A stretch of DNA of 64,000 nt, taken from positions 1 to 64,000 of the IMG/VR virus record IMGVR_UViG_3300049847_000198; one strand, 5' to 3'. The first letter of the stretch is position 1. Every line of letters begins with the position of its first letter. The notes beneath the pieces were generated by a model that saw only the letters and a list, made by a program, of their open reading frames with translations, was not told the DNA's origin and ran no database searches. A program made the position numbers and the translations under genes. This document shows positions 47,488-56,566 of this stretch, piece after piece. Source of the stretch: a virus.

Positions 47488-50400
47488 CTACGCCAGCAAA
47501 CCCGTTTCCATGTTCTGGATCGCACCAACCGTCTGGCCAACGCCGTTAGAGATCATGCCAAGTTTTTCGTTCAGCGTGCGGAGAATGTCCGTCAGCACCT
47601 TGGAATTATCAAGTCCGTCCTTTAATGACACTTCCATGCCCTTTGAAGAAACATCACTGCCGCCTCCGATACCAAGGCGGTTCATCCGATCTTCCTGTGC
47701 CTTCAAAGCGTCCTTGCCATACTCGATCTTCGGCATTCCTTTGACTTCGTCTTGTCCTGCCTTCCAGCCTTCATATTCAGTGTTGCCTCGTGCGCTGTAG
47801 TTCGGCTTCGCGGACGTCGGCATGTCCGACAAACGACCCGCAACCTGCTTCTCTCGCTGAGACGTTCCTTTCGTGTAGCGTCCCGTGTCTTTGTTCATCA
47901 ACGTGCTCGCCTCGTGACTGAACTCTGGAGTCGCCTTGTCCATCCACGAGTTTCTTTTAGTCGCAGCACCGACACGAGTCCCTCTACTACTCCCGTAGTC
48001 GGTTCGAGGAATGATCCCGCTTTTCAGGCTACCGAAACTCCAAGGTTCAGGTTTTTCTTCTTCTTTCGGCTTAGCGGCATCGGAAGCATTCTTGCGAGCA
48101 AGCATCCCTGCTCGCTTTGTGTCTGATTCAACCTTCTTCTGTGAATCAGTTTTCGGTTCTGCATACAGCCGCCCCGTTGCGTCTTGCGCCTTCTGGGACA
48201 TGCCACGTCTCTGCATTTGCTTGAGATGCTCTTCTTTGGCCATCTCGCGAAAATCAGGACCAAGCGGCTGCGTGTATGTTGCCGTAGATTTGCTTGACGA
48301 GGCATTTGCTCCCATGCCCTTTGTGCCCTGCGAGCGAGGACCGGGCATCGTGAACTCCATCTCGCTGGTTTCTCCACCAGTTCGAGGTTCAAGCATCTTC
48401 TTGCGAAGAAACTTCAACGACGATTCATCTGCGCCAACGCCAGAGGCACGCTTCATTGAGTCTTGCGCTCGCTGAGACAAAGCAGAATCCTGGTGCTGAT
48501 CATAGAGTCGTTCCCCTGCCCCGTAATGGTTCTGGCTATTCCCGCCTGCTCTAAGCTGGCCGAGAGTTGGCAACGGTCCAACAAAAAGACTGCGACGAGA
48601 AATCTTCTCTCGTTCTGCGTTCTTTGCCGCCACCGCTTCCTGTTGTCGTTTTCGTGACGCCTTGAGTTGCTCGTTGCGTTGCTGAAACGGCGTCAGCGAC
48701 TTCTTGAAATAGGATCTGGATTGAGGAGCGGCTGACGGAATCGCCGGTCCAGCACCGAACGATTCGTGCTGTGGTTTATTCACCGTTGGGCGAGTTTCTT
48801 TTTTCTTTTCCTCAACAGGCTTCTTGTCGTAATCTGGAGCATCGAACCACAATTGGCCGCGACCAGAACCCGCACCCCATCCAAAACCTCCGCCGCCCGC
48901 GAATCCCGGAACGCCAGCCTCGCCGAACATCTCCGCTGATCGCTTACCGTTGTTCTGCCCAAGCCGCTCCTGCTGCTGCGGAGTCAGCACGACTTCACCG
49001 GGACGCAATCGTGCCGGGATCGTGTCGCGTGCGTCGCCTCGTCCGCCTTCCGCATATCCACGAATCATGCCACCCATCGCGCTGCCGGGAAACTTAGCCC
49101 CTCTGGCAAGGTCGTCTCGCAGAGCCTTGATCTCGTCACGAATCTGTTTTTCAACTTCCAGTGACGGATCGTTATTCAAAAGAGATGTCTGGATTGTGTT
49201 ATACAATCCCTCAACGCCCATTACCTGCGCCGTACCCTTCGGGCGTGCGGCGTTATCCAGTTGCTTCAGGATCGTTTGCTGATCGCCAGCAGAAGAATCA
49301 TTAAACGACTCTTTGAGTGCTCCACGACTCTGCTTGATGTCGTCGAGACGGAACAAGCCTTCATTCACGACACCGGGAAGCATCTGACTGAAGTTACGCA
49401 GTCCTGCTCCGGCGATTCCGAGAGCACGTTTGAACTTTGCTCGCTCTGCGTCGGCTACAAGCTGCAACGCCTCTGGTTCAGCGTTCAGCTTCTCGTAAGC
49501 CTTACGTCGAATCTCTAACTCGACTACCAGCTTTTGACTCTCTTGCTCGATATCTCGCTGAGCGTTGAATTCCGCAAGAATTCGAGACTGACCTTTCGTC
49601 GTCATGTATTCTTGAGTTCGACGTTCTTTCTCTGGCTTGCTGGTCAGATTGTTATAGGCCGCTTGCGTGACATCGAGTTTCTCTTTGAGTTCAGGTCCGA
49701 GTCGTCTTACTCGCTCTTTCGCCTCCTTGATTGCCGCTTCATTCCCTTGAAGTCTTTCGCTTGCTCGACTGACGGCTTCCCCGAAAACAGGACGACCAGT
49801 TCTTGCTTGCTGGTTCCTTGCCTGCATCAACTCGTCTGATGTTGAGTTCGGATTCTCAGTCGCCTGACGAACGAGTTCCGCTCGTCCCTTGATGCTGTCG
49901 TCTAGTTCCTTCAGGAGAGCTTCAAGCTCCTTGTAAACACCAGCTTCTTTTTCTTTATCGAACTTTGCCTGTAGTTCGTTGATATGTTTGCGAGCGCGAA
50001 CGCGATCAAGTTCCGACATCTCAGTGAAATTCCACAGCTTTGGATTTTCTTTCGCAGCCTGAGAAAAATTCTTCGGAGCGTTGAATCTCCCTTTTGGTTC
50101 ATATTTTTCCTCCTCAAGCCCCAGTCGAGCGAAAGTGTCACCGAAAGCTGGACCAATAGACTCAAAGAATCCAGAGAACGCATCTTTGAAGTAATTGCCA
50201 ACCGCTGGAAGTGGAGCACGATTCGGGTCTCGCTTGTCTGGAATGGACTCCTTCTCCATTCGGTTCATCTGTGCCTTGAGCTTGTTGATCTCCGCGTTGA
50301 CCGCCATTGGGTCGCCAGAAATCTTCAGGATGTCTTCCGAGATCGAACCTGACGAAGATCGACCACGAATCTTCTCAACCTTGCCCATCGAGTCAGCAAG

Positions 50401-52413
50401 ACGGTCGATCGAGTCCTTCCATCCCTCTGTTGATTTCTTCGCCTTCTTCGAGGCGATGTCATACAGCGCAGTCACAGCCAACAACGAAGCGATGCCAACG
50501 CTTGCCGCTGTGCCGCCTACGCCTACCAATGCCAACGCGGGTCCAATGTTGTTCGCTGCACCAAGAAACGCCCTGACAGGTGATTGCCCTGCCGCGAGAA
50601 CTTGGAAGAAGTCCTCAACGCCATACGCCGCCTGCTGTGCGGCGAACGTCAGGTTTTGGCCTCCAAACCCCTTTGATGCGGCATTCGGGTTGCGGACACG
50701 CTCGTTCTCTCTGTGTGCCTGAGCGAGTTTTGTTTGCGCAGCCTGAATCTTGTATTTGCTGGCACCGCTTGCTTCTAGGTCCGCCAAGACATTCTGTGCT
50801 TTATCGAGCGCGGCTTGAGCAGGTATAGCCTTCGCGGCGTTTACCGCGTTCATTTTCCGGCGTGTCTTTAGAGTTCGTTTATCTTCGGCAGCAATATCTT
50901 CCAGTAGCTTAGCTGATTCCGCAGCCGCTGTGTCGCCTCTCGCAGCCGCCGCCGCTCCTGCCTTCCTCTGTTTTATTTCTTCTTTTTTGGCTGCCTTGAA
51001 GTCTCCTACGATAAGTTTATCAGCGTCGCCGTAAGCCGATTCGAGATGCTTAGCAGTCAGACTTCGGTCAACTCCGAAAAGACCGCGTCCTTTGCGTATC
51101 TTCTCGGTAGCGTCGTCGTAGGCTTCTTGGCGATCCCCAAAGCGACTTGACGGCTTCGGGGCGTTTGCGGCATTCATCTTCGCCCACTGTGCTGCATTCG
51201 GTGCCGCAGGTCCGAACTGCGGACCTGGTGGCGGCGGTGAGTTTGCCGCTGCATTGGCAGCGTTCATCTTCGCCTGCTGAGCAGGAGTAGGTGCCGCAGG
51301 TCCGAACTGCGGCATTGACTGAGCGGCATTCATTGCCGCTTGTTGCTGCGGAGTCGGAACAGGCGGTCCAGCCGCCTGATGTGGTCCATAGGTTCCTGTC
51401 GGCTGACGGAACTGGTCTCGCTCCTGTTTCTTCTGGTTCTCTTTCTGTTCTCTAATCCAGTCGTCGGCAAACTTCTTATCCGCAGCCGCTTTTGCCGCCG
51501 CAGCCTTAGCGGAAACGTCCGCCGCTTTCTTTGCGTCAGCTTCTTGCTTCTGCCTATTCGCGTTCGCTGACTTAATCCAGTCGGCGGAAAACTTAGCCGC
51601 TGCGTCAGCTTTCTTCTTCTCGGCGTCAGCAGCTTTCTTTTGTGATTTTGCGTAATCAGCTTCTTGCTTCTTTGCGTCAGACCGAGAAGAAGCGATCCAC
51701 TGCTTCGCGAACTCTTCGTCCGCCTTGGCTTTGGCGATGCGAGCGGCTTCCGCCTGCTTCTCGGCAGTAGGCAATTCGTCTCCGCCAAGAGAGCGTTTAA
51801 CGCCACCCATCGAGTTTCCTCCGGGAAGAAAACCGCCACCACCAACGGGCGGGTTCTCTCCGGCAGGCAATTCGTAATGGACGCGAAACTTCTCTTGCTC
51901 TTTCAGGCGATACTTCTGGCGAGCACTTAAAATGCTCCCCGAAGGAAGAGGCTGATTTGGTCCCCCCAAGTCTGGACCGCCAAAATTAGCCGGTAATGGC
52001 CTTTGAGAAGGCGCTGTCGGTGTTTGCTCAATCGGCGGATTCGACGATCCAGAACGCGATTTTCGAGTCTTGGGAGCGTTCCGTGCGGCATTGGCTGAAG
52101 AAACAGCAGTCTTCGCTTCCTTCGCGGCCGCCGCCACGGCGTTCAGGTCCGTGACCATCGCGCTGGATTGCTCGGAAACGACGTTCCTGAGACCTGTCTT
52201 TGCCTTTTCGCCAGCATCAAGAAAAGCCTCTCCGAGAACTGCGGCAGCGACTACCACACGTCCAAGGCTGTTTTCCATGCTCTTAGATGCGGATTCCACG
52301 GTCTTTGCCAGACCATCAACCTTCGTTTCAGTCTTTTTTGTCGCCGCAGAGAGTTCTTCCTCTGAAAAAAGAACGCCCTGAACGAACCGCACGTTTTTCT
52401 TTGAATCCGCCAT
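47488..52413 (-). CDS. Tail tape measure protein, 1641 aa
   Basis: A 1641-residue protein with long Lys/Ala/Glu coiled coils (about 200-330), a Pro/Gln repeat region with three copies of a PQFGPAAP...MNAA unit (about 340-420), a hydrophobic stretch (about 600-640) and a Gly-rich helical C-terminus with glycine-x3-glycine runs. This is the pattern of a tape measure protein that sets tail length and may insert into the host membrane during DNA ejection. Using about 1.5 A per residue, it suggests a tail near 240 nm. It follows the palm-polymerase gene in the same orientation. Confidence 0.85.
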   Translation of the reverse strand: MADSKKNVRFVQGVLFSEEELSAATKKTETKVDGLAKTVESASKSMENSLGRVVVAAAVLGEAFLDAGEKAKTGLRNVVSEQSSAMVTDLNAVAAAAKEAKTAVSSANAARNAPKTRKSRSGSSNPPIEQTPTAPSQRPLPANFGGPDLGGPNQPLPSGSILSARQKYRLKEQEKFRVHYELPAGENPPVGGGGFLPGGNSMGGVKRSLGGDELPTAEKQAEAARIAKAKADEEFAKQWIASSRSDAKKQEADYAKSQKKAADAEKKKADAAAKFSADWIKSANANRQKQEADAKKAADVSAKAAAAKAAADKKFADDWIREQKENQKKQERDQFRQPTGTYGPHQAAGPPVPTPQQQAAMNAAQSMPQFGPAAPTPAQQAKMNAANAAANSPPPPGPQFGPAAPNAAQWAKMNAANAPKPSSRFGDRQEAYDDATEKIRKGRGLFGVDRSLTAKHLESAYGDADKLIVGDFKAAKKEEIKQRKAGAAAAARGDTAAAESAKLLEDIAAEDKRTLKTRRKMNAVNAAKAIPAQAALDKAQNVLADLEASGASKYKIQAAQTKLAQAHRENERVRNPNAASKGFGGQNLTFAAQQAAYGVEDFFQVLAAGQSPVRAFLGAANNIGPALALVGVGGTAASVGIASLLAVTALYDIASKKAKKSTEGWKDSIDRLADSMGKVEKIRGRSSSGSISEDILKISGDPMAVNAEINKLKAQMNRMEKESIPDKRDPNRAPLPAVGNYFKDAFSGFFESIGPAFGDTFARLGLEEEKYEPKGRFNAPKNFSQAAKENPKLWNFTEMSELDRVRARKHINELQAKFDKEKEAGVYKELEALLKELDDSIKGRAELVRQATENPNSTSDELMQARNQQARTGRPVFGEAVSRASERLQGNEAAIKEAKERVRRLGPELKEKLDVTQAAYNNLTSKPEKERRTQEYMTTKGQSRILAEFNAQRDIEQESQKLVVELEIRRKAYEKLNAEPEALQLVADAERAKFKRALGIAGAGLRNFSQMLPGVVNEGLFRLDDIKQSRGALKESFNDSSAGDQQTILKQLDNAARPKGTAQVMGVEGLYNTIQTSLLNNDPSLEVEKQIRDEIKALRDDLARGAKFPGSAMGGMIRGYAEGGRGDARDTIPARLRPGEVVLTPQQQERLGQNNGKRSAEMFGEAGVPGFAGGGGFGWGAGSGRGQLWFDAPDYDKKPVEEKKKETRPTVNKPQHESFGAGPAIPSAAPQSRSYFKKSLTPFQQRNEQLKASRKRQQEAVAAKNAEREKISRRSLFVGPLPTLGQLRAGGNSQNHYGAGERLYDQHQDSALSQRAQDSMKRASGVGADESSLKFLRKKMLEPRTGGETSEMEFTMPGPRSQGTKGMGANASSSKSTATYTQPLGPDFREMAKEEHLKQMQRRGMSQKAQDATGRLYAEPKTDSQKKVESDTKRAGMLARKNASDAAKPKEEEKPEPWSFGSLKSGIIPRTDYGSSRGTRVGAATKRNSWMDKATPEFSHEASTLMNKDTGRYTKGTSQREKQVAGRLSDMPTSAKPNYSARGNTEYEGWKAGQDEVKGMPKIEYGKDALKAQEDRMNRLGIGGGSDVSSKGMEVSLKDGLDNSKVLTDILRTLNEKLGMISNGVGQTVGAIQNMETGLLA

Positions 52414-52485
52414 CGCCGCCTCCGTTGAGAATGAGGCGGCAGGTTAGCCGAAAAACGACGGGCGTGTCATCGTTGCGTATTTGGA

Positions 52486-52499
52486 GTGCCGCGCGGCAC
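52486..52499. repeat. Palindrome GTGCCGCGCGGCAC (copy 2)
   Basis: A perfect 14-base palindrome between the tape measure start and the polymerase end, next to GAGTTTCGG. Related sites are at 30369-30382 and 58212-58225. Confidence 0.5.
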
Positions 52500-52510
52500 C
52501 TGAGTTTCGG

Positions 52511-54052
52511 CTACGCCGGAACGACTGCGACTGTCGGCGATAGGCGGGACTGCCGAAAGCAGTCAACGAGACACTGCTCAGCGAACTTTGCGTCCGACTC
52601 CGTCACCAACAGGCTATCGTGGATCGTGCCAAGAAAACGCTTCGGTCTCGCCTTGAGGAACGCGGCAGCAGCTTTGTGGATCACGTACTGGCTTTCGATG
52701 TTCTGGAGTAGCTTCGGTAAGACCGAGTGATGTGACCGCTTCAAGGTGCAGATGATCTTCCAGACGTGAGGAAATTCCCTGACAAACAAATCTCGGAACA
52801 GGCGACCCGGAACGTCTTCTTTTTCGCAGAAGATGCACTCTCTGAAGAATGTCTGTTTGAACTCATGCCGAGCCATTGATGCGTAGCTGGTGCCAGCAGG
52901 CACTAGCTTTTGGAAGTGATCGTAGAGTTGGCCTTCACAGCAGAGCGTGATGTACCGCTCGCACTCTTTCCAGTGATGCTTTACCAGCCTGATCGCCGAC
53001 AGAACATCGCTTTCGATGCTCTTGCTCAGAGGAACTGCCGAAGTCGGTTCTTGGTACAATTCCTGTGTGTTTTTGCAGTCAAAATCACCGTAAGTCGTTT
53101 CTTTAGTTGATTTTTCGTTAGATTGTTGCATCATAAGGGTGTGGGAGGGAGAGGGGCTTTCCTGCGGTTGTGTGGCGTTGTCTTGTGCGTTTGTTACATT
53201 TCGCGTCAGACGTTCAGTTGTGACTTTAGCTACACTGTAGTCGTTTTGTAATGAGTACCGTTCGATCTTGTGTATCAACTCACGTACCTTGTCAGACTCC
53301 ACGGTGTCGCTGAGGTTGAAAAGAAACATCAACAGACATCCGAAGATGAACGGCTGGCTGTTTCGGACATCGGTGTTCCAGAGTGATTCTCCGTGCCATC
53401 GCAGGTATTGCCGCAGGTCCGAGGACAGGTTCGTTAGGTTACTATGAACTCGCCCGTACTTGTCTTCCATCAAAAAGAATTGATGCGTTGAGATCATGGT
53501 GATGCTTGACTCGTCCATCCATTGAGCGAACTTCGGGTTCTTGGTTGCCGAATAGTCCTTGGCGAATCGCACATGCCGCAGAGCCGCTGGCGTGTCGATT
53601 TCCAGCCCTCTAAGCAGTTGGTACAGGGATTTGATCGTCGGACTTGAGAACCTGTCCTGCTGATCGTTTCGGAACTTGTCGATCTTGCGGTTCAAGCGGC
53701 GGTTCTTGACCGGACGGATTACTCCGTAGGCGTATCGGAATGTGCCTGTCATGCGGTAGCTCCTTGAATAAAAACCAGCCCTATAGCTCAGATCGACCTC
53801 GATGACACCATTTTCTCTAAGCCAGTCGATCCACTTCGAGAGTCTCTTCCACGAAACGACCTCCCGTAGCTTGTCGATCTTCAAGTAAACCCAATCGTCC
53901 GGGTCGTATCGCCGCGAGTCGTGCATGAATCGCCCGTAGACGCAGTGAACGATGTAGGCGGCTTCCTCCCAGTGCTTCGAGAGTTCTGGCGGCGCACGAC
54001 TGGCGATATCCAGCGTTTCAGGCAGCGTCAGATATCTCTGCGTCCAAGCCAC
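52511..54052 (-). CDS. Palm-domain polymerase-like protein, divergent
   Basis: A 513-residue protein. The N-terminal 100 residues look like a winged helix. The core has RVHSNLTNLSSDLRQYL (residues 201-217), then WNTDVRNSQPF with D228 and Q233 (equivalent to motif A, D-x4-Q), then a helix KQTFFRECIF, RSHHSVLPKLLQNIESQY and the motif C-type IHDSLLVTES (H478-D479). This is the arrangement of family A DNA polymerases or single-subunit RNA polymerases. A Thr/Gln/Ser-rich insertion (about 275-345) separates the motifs. GTG start 54052. No other replicative polymerase is seen, so this may be the phage polymerase. Confidence 0.55.
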   Translation of the reverse strand: MAWTQRYLTLPETLDIASRAPPELSKHWEEAAYIVHCVYGRFMHDSRRYDPDDWVYLKIDKLREVVSWKRLSKWIDWLRENGVIEVDLSYRAGFYSRSYRMTGTFRYAYGVIRPVKNRRLNRKIDKFRNDQQDRFSSPTIKSLYQLLRGLEIDTPAALRHVRFAKDYSATKNPKFAQWMDESSITMISTHQFFLMEDKYGRVHSNLTNLSSDLRQYLRWHGESLWNTDVRNSQPFIFGCLLMFLFNLSDTVESDKVRELIHKIERYSLQNDYSVAKVTTERLTRNVTNAQDNATQPQESPSPSHTLMMQQSNEKSTKETTYGDFDCKNTQELYQEPTSAVPLSKSIESDVLSAIRLVKHHWKECERYITLCCEGQLYDHFQKLVPAGTSYASMARHEFKQTFFRECIFCEKEDVPGRLFRDLFVREFPHVWKIICTLKRSHHSVLPKLLQNIESQYVIHKAAAAFLKARPKRFLGTIHDSLLVTESDAKFAEQCLVDCFRQSRLSPTVAVVPA

Positions 54053-54270
54053 GGATCATCCCGAATCGTTCGAGGATGCCGATTTCTCGTGGCCAACAAA
54101 GAACGATAGCCACACGTCTCCGACAACGTATGGCTACGCCCTGAAATAAAGCCCGTAGGCTGTTGTTCCCTGTCCATACCGAGTCGGAGTTCGGCATCCA
54201 GATTATGCCGCTGCCGTCCGCTCGGATCAAGTCAAACCTATCATTCTCTGGTTTTCAGTAAAACGAACAT
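54053..54270 (-). promoter_or_regulatory. Box promoter and structured leader of the polymerase gene
   Basis: Minus strand: GTTCGTTTTAC (54268-54258) followed by TGAAAAC; then about 200 bases of leader. It contains an 11-bp hairpin TAGCCATACGT/ACGTGTGGCTA (one G-U; plus 54107-54136) with loop TGTCGGAG, a GGA-type loop that could bind CsrA. A short reading frame from TTG 54230 overlaps the leader but I do not trust it. Confidence 0.45.
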
Positions 54271-54292
54271 CGAGTTACGGGAGATTCCCGAT

Positions 54293-54559
54293 TTACTGGC
54301 CAGCCGTTGAAGAAATCGCTGCACTCTGAAAGAACGGATTGTTCGGATTGGCGAACGCAGGCGGGTCGTCCATGCGCACCTTGTACCGGAACTTCATCTT
54401 TTCGGGATCGACCATGACGACTTGGTCTTTCCATTCGCCGCTGATGAAGAAGAACGGCTTCTGACCGCATTCGTCTCGCTTGAAGTTGCCGGCATTGACT
54501 GCCAAGAAATTCTTGTCGCCGTTCATGGCATAGACGGTTCGCAATCGCACTCTACTCAT
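54293..54559 (-). CDS. Hypothetical protein, 88 aa
   Basis: ATG 54559 (MSRVRL) overlaps the HU stop in the sequence ATGAGTAG; an earlier ATG at 54565 is possible. Beta-rich (FFFISGEWKDQVVMVDPEK) with an Asn/Pro tail. Same operon as HU. Unknown. Confidence 0.5.
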   Translation of the reverse strand: MSRVRLRTVYAMNGDKNFLAVNAGNFKRDECGQKPFFFISGEWKDQVVMVDPEKMKFRYKVRMDDPPAFANPNNPFFQSAAISSTAGQ

Positions 54560-54854
54560 CGGCATATTCCTTTTTTGCCAGTGCCGTGAACTTCCTCGCC
54601 AGCGTCGCTGAGGTGTTGAACTTAACGATCAGATTGTCAGGCACTTGAACGCTCTCCCCGGATCGTGGGTTCCTCGCCTTGTGTCCGGCACGCAGACGAA
54701 CCTCAAAGACTCCGAGTCCTCTGACATCCACTCGGCGTTCCTCCTCCAGAGAAGCGACGATCGCCTTGAATGTTTTCTCGACGAGTTCCCTGGTCTTCTT
54801 CTCGGTCAGACCAGTCATGTCCGAGATGGTTGCAATCAGTTTTTTGTTGAGCAA
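54552..54854 (-). CDS. HU/IHF-type DNA-bending protein
   Basis: A 100-residue histone-like protein: MLNKKLIATISDMTGLTEKK, helical dimer body, VDVRGLGVFEVRLRAGHKAR with the arm, NPRSGESVQVPDNL (Pro-containing DNA intercalation arm) and the C-terminal helix. It should bend DNA in replication, packaging or regulation. TTG start with AAGGAG at 7 bases, preceded by a 19-base repeat (54868-54886). Confidence 0.85.
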   Translation of the reverse strand: MLNKKLIATISDMTGLTEKKTRELVEKTFKAIVASLEEERRVDVRGLGVFEVRLRAGHKARNPRSGESVQVPDNLIVKFNTSATLARKFTALAKKEYADE

Positions 54855-54867
54855 GACAGACTCCTTG

Positions 54868-55048
54868 AACTCTCGACCCGCGAACTACTTTGTCAAAAAT
54901 TGTATGCAGGCTTACCGATCAGCGTCTCGGCAGCGGGCTTGCTGGCAAGCTTAGCAATGAGGCAAGCAGCAACAACGAAAAAGAGCGTAATGATGCAGAA
55001 TTCTTTCATTCCACGACTCCTTCTTTAATAACTCTCGACCCGCGAACT
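54868..55048 (-). repeat. 19-base direct repeat before HU and the small membrane gene
   Basis: AACTCTCGACCCGCGAACT occurs exactly at 54868-54886 and 55030-55048 on the plus strand; on the minus strand it lies directly before an AAGGAGTC ribosome binding site in both cases. A shared leader or operator, possibly a duplicated control unit. Confidence 0.6.
54893..55009 (-). CDS. Small membrane peptide, 38 aa
   Basis: ATG 55009 with AAGGAG upstream to TGA 54893: a single hydrophobic helix (about residues 5-20, ITLFFVVAACLIA) and a short tail. It shares the same 19-base upstream repeat as HU (55030-55048). Small peptides of this kind can be membrane toxins or regulators. Confidence 0.5.
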   Translation of the reverse strand: MKEFCIITLFFVVAACLIAKLASKPAAETLIGKPAYNF

Positions 55049-55111
55049 CACTAGCCAGACGGGATTGGTTCTGCCCACGAGTGCTCTTTCTGGCCTTGAG
55101 ACACATTAAAA

Positions 55112-55183
55112 TGCGACGTGACGGAATCGAACCGCCTTTCAGGGAGTTGAAAATCCCTTGCATGACCAATCTGCCAACGCCGC
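55112..55183 (-). tRNA. tRNA with 8-base anticodon loop (TTC/Glu or TCA)
   Basis: A complete cloverleaf on the minus strand, 72 nt: acceptor GCGGCGT/ACGTCGC (one G-U), D-arm GCAG-ATTGGTC-ATGC (one mismatch), anticodon stem AGGGA/TCCCT, variable GAAA, T-arm GGCGG-TTCGATT-CCGTC, discriminator A, no CCA encoded. The anticodon loop TTTTCAAC has 8 bases: reading TTC gives Glu (most like phage Glu loops), reading TCA gives an opal suppressor; both leave one extra base. It follows the gene at 55190 on the same strand. Confidence 0.75.
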
Positions 55184-55189
55184 ACGAAC

Positions 55190-55687
55190 CTACCCGATCA
55201 CCCAATACTTCTCGCCCGTCAGCCAGTTATGAAAGTCTGGCGAACCTGGTCGATAGTGAAGAAACTTGTCGATCTTCTTTTCGAGTCGTGCCGCATCAAC
55301 CGGACGACTGCCTTTGTTCTCGACTTCCGAATACTTCCTGCCGCGAATGAACGCCAACGCGAGTCCCGCGTACCGAGACTCTTCTCGAAGTTCTCGAATG
55401 CGATGAGAGCGAAGCAGTTCGACGTAGATCAGTCCGCATCGCTTTTCTTCCTGACGGATCAGTCGCGACTCCGCAGCAAGCGATTTTGCGTTGATCCTGA
55501 GCCTATGGATCGCGAAGACTCTTTGGTTGTCCCATTCGCCGGGATGCGCGGCGGCGTAAACCAGTCGCCGTTCCTGACGCTTGGTTCGCTGCTTGATCTT
55601 CTTGCGTGCTCCGAACTGCGGATGACAGATGATGGCAGACGGAGCGAGTTGATTGTGGTTCTGGTTTTCGATGGTTGCTGTGGTCAT
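55190..55687 (-). CDS. Hypothetical basic protein, 165 aa
   Basis: Start ATG 55687 with AAGGAAAA upstream. Basic helical protein (ARKKIKQRTKRQERRLVYAA; RINAKSLAAESRLIRQEEKR). The C-terminal part has DKFLHYRPGSPDFHNWLTGE. Possibly nucleic-acid binding. The tRNA lies 6 bases downstream. Confidence 0.5.
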   Translation of the reverse strand: MTTATIENQNHNQLAPSAIICHPQFGARKKIKQRTKRQERRLVYAAAHPGEWDNQRVFAIHRLRINAKSLAAESRLIRQEEKRCGLIYVELLRSHRIRELREESRYAGLALAFIRGRKYSEVENKGSRPVDAARLEKKIDKFLHYRPGSPDFHNWLTGEKYWVIG

Positions 55688-55774
55688 ATCGTTTTCCTTG
55701 GAATTGAAACCTGAGATGGAAGAAAGAAACGTACCGTCGAACACTTCAGGAATCACGGCGGACCTCTCGCGTAT

Positions 55775-56566
55775 TCAGGATTCTCCGTCAGGCTTCCATC
55801 CGTTACGGATCAAAACAGCGGCGAAGTCAGGCTTCAAATGATCTGGATGTTTTTTGAACTTGCCGTGCTCGTCAACGCTCCCGTTCTTGATCTTCAGAAG
55901 ATTGTTTTCGTCTACGACGCTCTGCGCCTCGGCGAGTGGGAATCCGTGCGCGACGGAGGTTCCGACAGCAACGACACTGATATCGGCTACTGCGTCAAGC
56001 ATTGCGACCAAATCAGGCTTCGCTGATTCCGCTAACCGCATCGCTGGATGAAAGAACAAGTCGTCGAAATCGACTCTTCCGGTATCGTGTCCAGTCGAAA
56101 TAAACACCTGAACTGCCGCCGCGTCTGCGTACTCAAGCACTTCTTCTAAAAGAAGTCGCACACGAAGCTCTCGCGTCTTGTAGTCGGAGACTGTCGGCGA
56201 CGGCGGGCATTCCTGCCCGAAGCCCTTCATCATCTGCCGCACGCGATCTTCGTGAGACGGCTTATGTGTCGGCCAGCAACCGATGAGTTTGTCTGCTGGA
56301 TACGACTGCAAAGAAAACGGTTCGCTCGGTACTCCACAAACGGGAACCAAGTTGCGTCCGGCTGACCCAGAAACTTCACGAGCAATACCCTCAAGCAAAG
56401 ACATGCGTCCTTCTCGCGTATAGGCCGTTCCGCTGGCAGACGTTTCGATGTCAAGTTGATCGCACCGCTCATGGTAACTAGCCACGTCTTCGGCGATCAG
56501 CGTTTGCAACGCAACTCCGCTTTCGATCTCTTCTTCCGTAAACGGTTCGGTTGGTTTTTCAATCAT
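55775..56566 (-). CDS. MazG-like nucleotide pyrophosphohydrolase
   Basis: A 263-residue protein whose middle shows the MazG/PRA-PH-type all-alpha fold: RELRVRLLLEEVLEYADAAA (E-x2-E type metal site), then DLVAMLDAVADISVVAVGTS and VVDENNLLKI. It should hydrolyse NTPs or (p)ppGpp-like alarmones. The N-terminal about 100 residues are not recognised. Its start overlaps the end of the sliding clamp gene, so both belong to one replication operon. Confidence 0.7.
   Translation of the reverse strand: MIEKPTEPFTEEEIESGVALQTLIAEDVASYHERCDQLDIETSASGTAYTREGRMSLLEGIAREVSGSAGRNLVPVCGVPSEPFSLQSYPADKLIGCWPTHKPSHEDRVRQMMKGFGQECPPSPTVSDYKTRELRVRLLLEEVLEYADAAAVQVFISTGHDTGRVDFDDLFFHPAMRLAESAKPDLVAMLDAVADISVVAVGTSVAHGFPLAEAQSVVDENNLLKIKNGSVDEHGKFKKHPDHLKPDFAAVLIRNGWKPDGES

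Noticed and set aside
54018-54230. A short frame in the leader of the polymerase gene
   Set aside because: It needs a TTG start with poor SD and overlaps the polymerase start; the hairpin fits an untranslated leader better.
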